Below, one piece after another: positions 7,670 to 15,315 of a DNA stretch of 64,000 nt (position 1 is its first letter; each line of letters begins with the position of its first letter). This DNA comes from Fervidobacterium thailandense. GTDB lineage: Bacteria; Thermotogota; Thermotogae; Thermotogales; Fervidobacteriaceae. The stretch covers positions 1 through 64,000 of the forward strand of contig NZ_LWAF01000004.1 in NCBI RefSeq assembly GCF_001719065.1, read 5' to 3'. The notes below the pieces were generated by a model. It saw only the letters and a program-made list of their open reading frames with translations, had not been told where the DNA came from and searched no databases. Position numbers and translations under genes: made by a program.

Positions 7670-8743
7670 TTAACGTAGCTCTTTCGCCGGAATGAAATTA
7701 TCGGCGTGGACAACCTCTTCGTACGGGAAAAGCTCCTCTGGAAGCTCGCTCGACCTCTTGCCCTTGATCTGGGCCACTTCGGTCGATGAGTAGTTCGAAA
7801 TTCCACGACCGAGTAGCTCGGCACCGTGGACGACCTCGACAACGTCACCGCGCTCGAACGTTCCCTCGACACTCACGATTCCAACTGGCAAGAGGCTTTT
7901 TCTCGAGTGGAGTGCACTGGATGTACCTGCATCGACGTAAATACGTCCCTTTGGTTGGCTCAGATACTTAAGCCAAGACTTCTTGAGCGTAAGCGACGTT
8001 CCACTTGGTCGGAAGCGAGTTCCTGGGTTCTCACCGTCTACTATCTTGAACACGTTCCCCAGTTCGTTTCCGTTTGCGATGTAAACATCCACGCCACTCT
8101 CGGAAGCCATCAACGCGGCCGAAATCTTTGTGTCGATCCCGCCAGCCCCGAAGCTTGTCTTCTCGATCTTAGCAAGCTCAGCACCCTCGGAGTACTCTTC
8201 GATCACCCGACCGTCAGCACCGATCACTCCATCAACGGACGTTAGCAAGATCAGAACGTCGGCATCCCACGCTATTGCGAACATCGCCGAGAGCGTGTCG
8301 TTGTCGCCGAATCTTATCTCCTCGACCGCCACCGTGTCGTTTTCGTTCACAACCGGTACGATGCCCCTTTTTTCAAGACCAATCAGCGTGTTTCGAAGGT
8401 TCAGGAACCTGGAACGTTCGGCAAAGTCATCGCGTGTCAAGAGTAGCTGCGCGACCCTGAGTCCGTAGAATTCGAAGGCCTCAAGGTAAGCATGCATCAA
8501 CAGAACTTGACCAACCGCACACAGTGCTTGTTTCGAGATCATGTCTTTCGGTGAGCTCGAGAGACCAAGGTGCACGCGTCCCATCGCACCCGCTCCGGAA
8601 GTGACTATCGCCACACTGTGTCCTTTGCTTCTCAGTTCGCTCACGACCCTCGCGAGTTCTATCAATACCCTCTTCCTCAGACCACCTTTGTCGACGAGAA
8701 TGTTACTCCCAACTTTGATAACGATCTTCCTCGCACCGGCCAT
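7670..8743 (-). CDS. proB: Glutamate 5-kinase
   Basis: This enzyme phosphorylates glutamate to gamma-glutamyl phosphate, the first and usually feedback-inhibited step of proline synthesis. It has the amino-acid kinase fold (KIVIKVGSNILVDKGG, then NENDTVAVEE and FGDNDTLSA for substrate and nucleotide, and SFGAGGIDTKISAA). A C-terminal PUA domain begins at about residue 265 (GRIYVDAGTSSAL). Length (357) matches the PUA-containing form. ATG at 8743 follows GAGGTG by 6 nt; a TTG nine codons earlier overlaps the proA stop but has a poor ribosome site. Confidence 0.95.
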   Translation of the reverse strand: MAGARKIVIKVGSNILVDKGGLRKRVLIELARVVSELRSKGHSVAIVTSGAGAMGRVHLGLSSSPKDMISKQALCAVGQVLLMHAYLEAFEFYGLRVAQLLLTRDDFAERSRFLNLRNTLIGLEKRGIVPVVNENDTVAVEEIRFGDNDTLSAMFAIAWDADVLILLTSVDGVIGADGRVIEEYSEGAELAKIEKTSFGAGGIDTKISAALMASESGVDVYIANGNELGNVFKIVDGENPGTRFRPSGTSLTLKKSWLKYLSQPKGRIYVDAGTSSALHSRKSLLPVGIVSVEGTFERGDVVEVVHGAELLGRGISNYSSTEVAQIKGKRSSELPEELFPYEEVVHADNFIPAKELR

Positions 8744-8766
8744 TTCTAACACCTCAATCCACGGGT

Positions 8767-10014
8767 TCAACGCCTCGTGTGGTATTCCCCGAGCACCACG
8801 AACTTTGTCGTGGTCAGTTCCTTTAAACCGACAGGGCCACGTGCGTGGAGCTTCTGGGTACTGATGCCCATCTCGGCACCCATTCCGAACTGCCCGCCAT
8901 CAGTGAAGCGTGTTGAGGCGTTAACATACACCACAGCCGAATCGACGGCTGAAACAAACTTCATGGCATTTGAGTAACTTTCAGTAAGGATGGCGTCCGA
9001 GTGCTTCGTTGAGTACTTACCAATATGCTCAATCGCTTCGTCGATCCCGCTGACGACCTTCACGGAAAGTATCAGGTCAAGGTATTCTGTGGCCCAATCT
9101 TCGTCAGTGGCTGGGACGCATTCGATGAACTTACGCGTCAGCTCACAGCCACGGATCTCAACCTGCTTTGCGTCCAGTCGTTCTTTTAGCATGGGCAAAA
9201 AGCGATCAGCTATGTTCTTGTGCACAAGCACCGTTTCCACAGCGTTGCAAGTGCCTGGACGTTGCGTCTTTGCGTTATCAATCACCTCGATCGAGCGCTC
9301 CAGATCAGCGGATTCGTCGACGAAAATGTGACAGACGCCGGCTCCTGTTTCCAGAACCGGTACGACCGAGTTTCGCACAACGTAGTCGATGAGCTGCTTT
9401 CCACCGCGTGGGATGACCAAGTCGATGTACTCGCGTTGCTTGAGGATGAAATCCACGTTTGCCCTGTCGGTGTCCTCAACGAACTCCACGCAGTTCTCTG
9501 GGAGCTTCGACTTCTCGAGAGCCTCCTTTATCGACTTCACGATGGCAATGTTCGATTGAATGGCGTCCGAACCGCCGCGCAACAGGATAGCGTTTCCGGA
9601 TTTCAGGGCGAGGACCGTAGCGTCGACCGTGACGTTAGGTCTCGACTCGTAGATGATCGCAACGACACCAATAGGAACGCGGACCCTAAAGATCTTCAGG
9701 CCGTCTTCGCGAACAAAAGAATCGACAACCTCACCAACTGGGTCTTTCAGTTCGCTAACCAAATGGCACATCTCGATCATCTCGTCGAGCCGCTTCTCGT
9801 TGAGAAGAAGCCTGTCGACAAGCGATTCCTTAAGACCACGAGCCCGTGCAAGCGAGACGTCCCGCTCATTGGCCTCCAAAATGGTTGCTCTGTTTTCGTC
9901 CAAAGCCTTTGCGATCAAGAGGATCGCCTCATTTTTCAGGCTGGAGTTTGCTGACGACAGAATCGCACTGGCCCGGCGCAAGTTCTGGAGCTTTGATAGC
10001 AATCTCTCATCCAT
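8767..10014 (-). CDS. proA: Gamma-glutamyl phosphate reductase
   Basis: This enzyme reduces gamma-glutamyl phosphate to glutamate semialdehyde, the second proline-pathway step, using NADPH. The 415-residue protein has the aldehyde-dehydrogenase fold, with the catalytic cysteine in NAKTQRPGTCNAVETVLVH and the family segments RVPIGVVAIIYESRPNVT and GMGAEMGISTQKLHARGPVG. The ATG follows GAGAGGTG by 6 nt. It is first in a proA-proB-proC operon, an order that differs from the common proBA arrangement. About 215 bases upstream (10015-10230) show no gene. Confidence 0.96.
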   Translation of the reverse strand: MDERLLSKLQNLRRASAILSSANSSLKNEAILLIAKALDENRATILEANERDVSLARARGLKESLVDRLLLNEKRLDEMIEMCHLVSELKDPVGEVVDSFVREDGLKIFRVRVPIGVVAIIYESRPNVTVDATVLALKSGNAILLRGGSDAIQSNIAIVKSIKEALEKSKLPENCVEFVEDTDRANVDFILKQREYIDLVIPRGGKQLIDYVVRNSVVPVLETGAGVCHIFVDESADLERSIEVIDNAKTQRPGTCNAVETVLVHKNIADRFLPMLKERLDAKQVEIRGCELTRKFIECVPATDEDWATEYLDLILSVKVVSGIDEAIEHIGKYSTKHSDAILTESYSNAMKFVSAVDSAVVYVNASTRFTDGGQFGMGAEMGISTQKLHARGPVGLKELTTTKFVVLGEYHTRR

Positions 10015-10230
10015 AGCTTTCACCTCTCGTAAGTGGTGTTTTTGAGAAGTTAAGGAAAAGAGTGTTTTTGCGAGCCGAAGGAGATTTCAAAGACCGAAAT
10101 TTTTACCGAAGACCGAGCAGTATACCCTTTAATACCGTACTCTAATCATATCGTCGAACAGACTCATCTTTGTCCTGAATTTTAGTCCCAAAAAGGGAAA
10201 AGGGTGAAATGTCGGCTCTTTTTAATTGAA

Positions 10231-11168
10231 TTATACCACACACTTGAACGAACGAAAGATTAACTCCGAAGAAAGCACTCTTGGCGTTGCCCACCCAAAC
10301 ATCAGAACACTTCGAGAAAAACTCAGAGCACCTCACTTCGATGCCTGGAAAAATGTATAGGCACTCGGTAACCAGAATTGTCGAACCTCAACACGATTTC
10401 TGCCGATCAACAAAGTTTTCTTCTCCAAATCGACCACAAGATCACTCGGATCAACTCCTCGAATACAGGACCGCTGCTATCACATTCATGTGTGGAAACA
10501 GCCTCGACGAAATTCCTTTCTTCCGCGCCCGTGTTTCAACTGTCAAGACCGGTATACGTCGTACAACACCGTCCGCATCAAGGCTCTCTATCTCGTATGG
10601 TACACAGTACGCAGCTTGCGAAAATAAATCGTGTATCGGACGGATCTTGTAAACCTCGAACGGATTTAACAACCTCAGGTGCTTGAAATTCCTCATCTTG
10701 TAATAAGAATAATCTATGTACGAAATATTTCTCTCTATCGACTCCTTCAGCCTTGAATCGTAGCTTTCATACGCTTCACGGCAATTCACCAAATAAGTTC
10801 CAAGCACCACATTCTGATACATGAGTAGTGTACTTGCAAAGTAGATCCCCGCTTTCCTCACCAGGCTCGGTGAAAGAGATGTCGAACGCTACAACTACCG
10901 CACCGTCGTTAAAAACTCTCCTCAACAGCTGGCCGTAAATTTTCCTGTTCCATGGCCAGGTATTACCCTCAACCTCTAACGCGCTCAGTGAATACTCGTC
11001 GATACCAACTACAACAACTATACTTTCCGGTCGCAACGGCCCCCAAAATTTGTAAAACAAGTCGGTTGATTTCAACTCAAATACGTAAAGCAGAGCAGGT
11101 CTTAAGAACAAAACCAGCGAGAACACCGTACCCACGATGATGAATAAGACCTGACTTTTGCGCCTCAT
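10231..11168 (-). pseudogene. CHASE2 sensor-domain remnant with several frameshifts
   Basis: On the minus strand the 5' part encodes a membrane helix (VLFIIVGTVFSLVLFLRPALL) and then typical CHASE2 extracellular-sensor sequence: VVVVGIDEYSLSALE, TWPWNRKIYGQLL, VVAFDISFTEPG. A frameshift near 10860 moves the reading to KAGIYFASTLLMYQNVVLGTY onward, a second near 10450 to GVDPSDLVVDLEKKTLLIG, and a third near 10335 to WVGNAKSAFFGVNLSF, the usual CHASE2 end. No effector domain follows. CHASE2 normally precedes cyclase, kinase or serine/threonine kinase output, so this was a sensor that has decayed. At least three shifts argue against sequencing error. Confidence 0.75.
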
Positions 11169-11201
11169 ACATTAATTTAGACCCCCTGTACAACGATGCC
11201 G

Positions 11202-11230
11202 TTCAAAAGCTCGGAAAGTTAATATATAAT
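11202..11230 (+). promoter_or_regulatory. Promoter of the second YjbQ gene and activator operon
   Basis: TTCAAA (11202-11207) and a perfect TATAAT (11225-11230) are 17 nt apart, 44 nt before the ATG at 11274. This is a sigma-A-type promoter, not the GG-N10-GC type of sigma-54. Confidence 0.55.
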
Positions 11231-11273
11231 AGTACTGATACCTAACAAAAAACGTCCCGAGGAGGTCGGAGGT

Positions 11274-11684
11274 ATGAAGTCCCACACCGAATACCTCTGG
11301 TTCAACACTAAGAAGAAAAAAGAACTCGTGCACATAACACATATGATTGAAGAAATCGTCCAGCGGAGTGGCATCAAAGAGGGATTCTGTCTTGTATCGG
11401 CCATGCACATCACCGCCGGCATCATCGTCAACGACAACGAGAGCGGTCTACACAGGGACATTTGGGAATGGCTCGAAAAATTAGCCCCGGAAGGGGATTA
11501 TCATCACCACGCAACCGGTGAAACGAATGGAGATGCGCACCTCAAACGCATCCTCACGCACCACCAAGTTATAATCCCAGTTACCAACGGTAAGCTCGAT
11601 CTTGGACCATGGGAAGAGATTTTTTACGCCGAGTACGATGGCCAACGCAGGAAGAGGGTCGTGGTGAAAGTAATCGGTGAATAG
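11274..11684 (+). CDS. YjbQ/UPF0047 family protein, paralogue 2
   Basis: This 136-residue protein is a second member of the YjbQ (UPF0047) family in the window. The active-site region is fuller than in paralogue 1: SAMHITAGIIVNDNESG, then a His-rich YHHHATGETNGDAHLK, and LGPWEEIFYAEYDGQRRKR at the end. AGGAGGTCGGAGGT precedes the ATG. It is followed 14 nt later by the PAS/sigma-54-type activator, which suggests co-transcription. The two YjbQ copies differ at most positions outside the motifs, so they are old paralogues, probably with different substrates. Confidence 0.88.
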   Translation: MKSHTEYLWFNTKKKKELVHITHMIEEIVQRSGIKEGFCLVSAMHITAGIIVNDNESGLHRDIWEWLEKLAPEGDYHHHATGETNGDAHLKRILTHHQVIIPVTNGKLDLGPWEEIFYAEYDGQRRKRVVVKVIGE

Positions 11685-11698
11685 CGGGGAGTAAAATC

Positions 11699-13390
11699 AT
11701 GGAGCGGATACTCAAATTCGTGCTTGACTCTATCATCGAAGGTGTTATCATCGTTGACAAAGACGCACGAGTTGTGTACGTGAACAAAAATGCGTGTAAG
11801 CTACTCGGTCTAACGAGCGATATCATTGGTAAATACGTTGCAGATGTCGTTAAGAACACAAGACTCCACATCGTTGTGAAGACTGGACTACCTGAAATTG
11901 ACCAAGTCCAGCACACTGAAAATGCAGTCATCATCACCTCGCGCATCCCTATCCGAGACGAGCACGGTCAAATAATCGGGGCCGTTGCCGTTTTCCGTGA
12001 TATCACCAGTATCAGAAAACTTGCTGAAGAAATCACAAATCTGAAAGAGATTGAGGCCCAACTAAAAGCTATTATTGACTCCACAAACGACGCTATAAGT
12101 GTTGCCGACGAGAACGGAATCGTACGCCTTGTGAACAAGGCTTACACAAAAATCACGGGGTTCACACCCGAAGAAGTCATCGGTAAACCCGCCACCGTGG
12201 ATATAGCCGAAGGTGAGAGCATACACATGCTCATTTCGAAAACCCGTACACCCATCTACAACGCAAGATTAAAAGTGGGACCCGCGAAGAAGGAAGTTAT
12301 TGTCAACGCCACACCTCTCTTTGTAAAGGGACAGTTCAAAGGCAGTGTTGCCGTGGTCCACGATGTTTCAGAAATACTGCAGTTGACAAACGAACTTGAG
12401 GAAGTCAAAAGGCTCATCAGACACATGAAAGCGCAGTACACCTTCGACGATATAATCGGTGACAGTCGACTCATCCAAATAGCTAAGGAGCAAGCCAAAA
12501 AGGTGGCACAGACCCCCGCCACGGTCTTACTTCGAGGGGAGAGCGGCACCGGGAAGGAACTCTTCGCGCACGCAATACACAACTCCAGCCAACGCAAGAA
12601 GGGTCCTTTTGTGAGCGTCAACTGCGCCGCGATTCCGGAATCTATCCTCGAAGCTGAACTCTTTGGTTACGAAGAAGGTGCGTTCACCGGAGCACTGAGA
12701 GGTGGTAAAAAGGGCCTTGTTGAAGAAGCTGACGGAGGCACACTCTTCCTCGATGAGATAGGTAAACTCCCACTCTCACTCCAGTCGAAGCTTCTGCGAT
12801 TCATCGAAACAAAGGAATTCGTCCCCGTCGGAGGCCGAAGCGTAAAAAAAGTTGATGTTCGAATCATCGCTGCAACGAACATGGACCTCGAAAAAATGGT
12901 CAGAAACGGTGAATTTCTCCCGGATCTTTACTTCAGACTCAACGTTTTTCCCATTTACCTACCACCGCTTAAAGAACGCCGAGAGGATATCCCAAAAATT
13001 GCGATGCACATAGTAAAAAAGCTCAACCAACAGTACGGTCGCATGGTGGAAGGCATCAGTCCACAAGTGCTACACTACATAACTACACGTGACTGGCCGG
13101 GAAACGTGAGAGAACTTGAGAATTTCCTTGGACGAGTGATGATAAACATGGGACCGGAAGAAAGGTACATCGAACTAAAACACCTTCCTGAACGTGATTC
13201 TTACCACGAACCAAAAAGCACGGAGGTCAAGGTCGGGCCGTTGAAGGATCTTGTCGAAGAGTTTGAAAAGCAGGTCATACAAGAGACTCTCAAAAAGGCC
13301 AACGGTGACAAATTTAAAGCCGCAGAAATCTTGGATATCAGCGTGCGAACACTGTATTACAAACTGGAACGGTACGGAATCGAAAAATAA
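11699..13390 (+). CDS. PAS-domain sigma-54-dependent transcriptional activator (Fis family)
   Basis: This 563-residue regulator has two PAS sensor domains (about 1-110 and 120-235), an AAA+ activator domain and a C-terminal Fis-type helix-turn-helix (FKAAEILDISVRTLYYKLERYG). The AAA+ part has Walker A GESGTGKE, the sigma-54 contact loop GAFTGA (in EEGAFTGALRGG) intact, Walker B GGTLFLDEIGKL and the arginine-finger region. It should therefore drive sigma-54 promoters by ATP hydrolysis in response to a ligand or redox signal sensed by PAS. No receiver domain is present. Targets are unknown; the neighbouring MFS gene is one candidate. Confidence 0.9.
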   Translation: MERILKFVLDSIIEGVIIVDKDARVVYVNKNACKLLGLTSDIIGKYVADVVKNTRLHIVVKTGLPEIDQVQHTENAVIITSRIPIRDEHGQIIGAVAVFRDITSIRKLAEEITNLKEIEAQLKAIIDSTNDAISVADENGIVRLVNKAYTKITGFTPEEVIGKPATVDIAEGESIHMLISKTRTPIYNARLKVGPAKKEVIVNATPLFVKGQFKGSVAVVHDVSEILQLTNELEEVKRLIRHMKAQYTFDDIIGDSRLIQIAKEQAKKVAQTPATVLLRGESGTGKELFAHAIHNSSQRKKGPFVSVNCAAIPESILEAELFGYEEGAFTGALRGGKKGLVEEADGGTLFLDEIGKLPLSLQSKLLRFIETKEFVPVGGRSVKKVDVRIIAATNMDLEKMVRNGEFLPDLYFRLNVFPIYLPPLKERREDIPKIAMHIVKKLNQQYGRMVEGISPQVLHYITTRDWPGNVRELENFLGRVMINMGPEERYIELKHLPERDSYHEPKSTEVKVGPLKDLVEEFEKQVIQETLKKANGDKFKAAEILDISVRTLYYKLERYGIEK

Positions 13391-13409
13391 ATCTAAGGAG
13401 ATGAACAGA

Positions 13410-14513
13410 TTGATCTACGTAGCGATGTCTCTACTCTTCACATACTCGCTTGTGCTAAACTCAGTTGCACCTCTCTTAAACTATTTTCGCTCGTACTTTG
13501 AATTGTCAGTTGCCAGTTCTTCTCTTATCCCGGTATTTCTACTCTCAGGAACCGTGCTTTCCAACATTTTTGTAGGCTTTATCTTCAACAAACTTGGATT
13601 GAGGAGAACATTGTTGGTGGGGTTATTTCTATTAGTTACCGGAACCAGCTCCGCCGCATTTTCGAACAGCATAGCCTTATTAATCCTTGGAATGATATTG
13701 ATCGGTTTTTCAAACGGTTTCGGATTCACGGGAGCAACAATGCTATTACTCACGGAAGGCACAAAGAGCTCGAATTTTGGACTCTTCCACGGAGCTTACG
13801 GGTTGGGCGGAATAGCTGCTCCTCTGTTGATAGAATTATTTAACCAACTTGGAACGGGATTCAAAGGCCTTTATCTAACGTACACCTTTCTCGCCGTAAG
13901 TTTGACTCTTATGGTTGGAAAGGCCACGGCAAACGCACTACCCATTGAAGAGACATCCGTTAATAATGCCGAAAGGAAAGAAAAACTCAAATTAACCGGT
14001 GAATCGAGAAAGGTCTTCATTACTTACCTTATAATGCTCATCTTCTACTCCTCCGCGGAGATAGGAACAATCACCTGGGCAGGTACTTACAGCAAACCTG
14101 GTGTGGTCCCGACAACCTTAGGTTATACCGTCTTCTGGTTTCTCTTTACTGTAACACGTTTCGCCTTACCTATCATTGAGAAAACATTCAGAAACATTGT
14201 CCTCTTAAACGGTACTCTTCTGATCATCTTCCTTTTGTTGTTTGCTAAAACCGGAAACATTACACTCTTCTTCACTACCGGTGCATTTTTTGGCCCTCTT
14301 TTTCCGTATATACAATCGAGGGCCATACGCAAAATCTCCGAAGAGCTTCGACCAGTTTTCAATGGATTAACGTACTCACTCACATCTCTTGGAGGAAACT
14401 TAACTGTCTTCTTGATGGGAACTCTGATCGAAAAATTTGGAATACTCAGTTATATGCTACCAACTTCACTGATACTTACACTCGTGCTAAGCCACTTTCT
14501 GGCGATAAAATGA
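13410..14513 (+). CDS. MFS transporter
   Basis: This major facilitator superfamily permease of about 367 residues has roughly twelve hydrophobic helices. The conserved inter-helix loop after helix 2 appears as FIFNKLGLRRTLLVG. It could export or import a small solute; substrate cannot be read from the sequence. TTG at 13410 is preferred because AAGGAG ends 9 nt before it, whereas the in-frame ATG at 13401 directly abuts the SD. It lies 19 nt after the activator gene and is followed by a strong terminator, so it closes the operon. Confidence 0.8.
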   Translation: MIYVAMSLLFTYSLVLNSVAPLLNYFRSYFELSVASSSLIPVFLLSGTVLSNIFVGFIFNKLGLRRTLLVGLFLLVTGTSSAAFSNSIALLILGMILIGFSNGFGFTGATMLLLTEGTKSSNFGLFHGAYGLGGIAAPLLIELFNQLGTGFKGLYLTYTFLAVSLTLMVGKATANALPIEETSVNNAERKEKLKLTGESRKVFITYLIMLIFYSSAEIGTITWAGTYSKPGVVPTTLGYTVFWFLFTVTRFALPIIEKTFRNIVLLNGTLLIIFLLLFAKTGNITLFFTTGAFFGPLFPYIQSRAIRKISEELRPVFNGLTYSLTSLGGNLTVFLMGTLIEKFGILSYMLPTSLILTLVLSHFLAIK

Positions 14514-14517
14514 GGAA

Positions 14518-14542
14518 CCCCCGCTCACGCGGGGGATTTTTT
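14518..14542 (+). terminator. Intrinsic terminator after MFS gene
   Basis: A 7-bp stem CCCCCGC/GCGGGGG with a TCAC loop is followed by A and six Ts. It closes the operon that begins at 11274. Confidence 0.88.
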
Positions 14543-14558
14543 GTGAGATTTCAAAGGT

Positions 14559-15281
14559 TTAATTTACTATTCTGACCTTGTCCTTCAGAGGTTTCACTGG
14601 TTTCAGAATAGGTTTGGGGAAGGCCAATTCAACTACAATTTCATTCCTATCGTTCACAATGGGCTTTGATACGTTGAAACCTCTCGGCATCTTACCTATA
14701 CCAATCAAATAATGCCCTGCCAGCAACATTTGAGACGAATTAAGGGCCACACTGGTACCACCGGGTAGCTTATCGCTTAACTGAACCTCGAAATAGGGTG
14801 TGTTTCCGAAGCCGAATGCGTAAAATATTACCTTTCCTTCTGTTGGTTTTAATTCATCTCTCCTTAGTAACTGAATCCCATTTCCGCTTCTTTTCAACTT
14901 GATCGTAACACTCTTCTTCGGTTCGATGACAACGTCGTCTATCACGAACGGTTCAATGGCCTCTGTGAACTTAATTTCTCCAACGTTGAGATTTTCTATC
15001 AAACCTGGAACGTAACATCCCTCAGTATCGCGCTTAATTGGGAGTTTTTTAATTTCACCCTCAACGTAAAGTCGATTGCCGTAAGGATCGAGAATGTAAA
15101 CGACGGTATGGACAGCTGGACGTTTCTCCTCCTGTTGCGAAACTGAACCCGAGCTCGTCCCCGGATTATTACTGGGCGAACTCGGCCACCTCAAGAAACC
15201 ACAAGAAGCGGTAAGGTAAATTGCGATAATTATTACAAGTAAGACAAACAATCTACGAATTCTGAACCCTCTTTTTCCCAT
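14559..15281 (-). CDS. Predicted lipoprotein, unknown function
   Basis: This 240-residue protein starts with a basic stretch and a hydrophobic helix ending in the lipobox LTASC (cysteine near residue 27). A Ser/Pro/Asn-rich linker follows, and then a beta-rich globular part (VVYILDPYGNRLYVEGEIKK) with no family I recognise. It should be anchored on the outside of the cytoplasmic membrane. It is the third gene of a set of three minus-strand surface-protein genes and probably works with them. GAGGTGG precedes the ATG by a few bases. Confidence 0.6.
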   Translation of the reverse strand: MGKRGFRIRRLFVLLVIIIAIYLTASCGFLRWPSSPSNNPGTSSGSVSQQEEKRPAVHTVVYILDPYGNRLYVEGEIKKLPIKRDTEGCYVPGLIENLNVGEIKFTEAIEPFVIDDVVIEPKKSVTIKLKRSGNGIQLLRRDELKPTEGKVIFYAFGFGNTPYFEVQLSDKLPGGTSVALNSSQMLLAGHYLIGIGKMPRGFNVSKPIVNDRNEIVVELAFPKPILKPVKPLKDKVRIVN

Positions 15282-15315
15282 TTTTCCACCTCACACGAAT
15301 GTAATTACTTTTATC

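Noticed and set aside
9220-9954. 244-codon plus-strand open frame opposite proA
   Set aside because: It is a shadow of proA on the other strand: no ribosome site, no family pattern, and proA itself is beyond doubt.
14518-14542. CRISPR repeats or other phased arrays anywhere in the window
   Set aside because: Only single hairpins and one pair of 18-bp repeats were seen; no repeat-spacer pattern exists.
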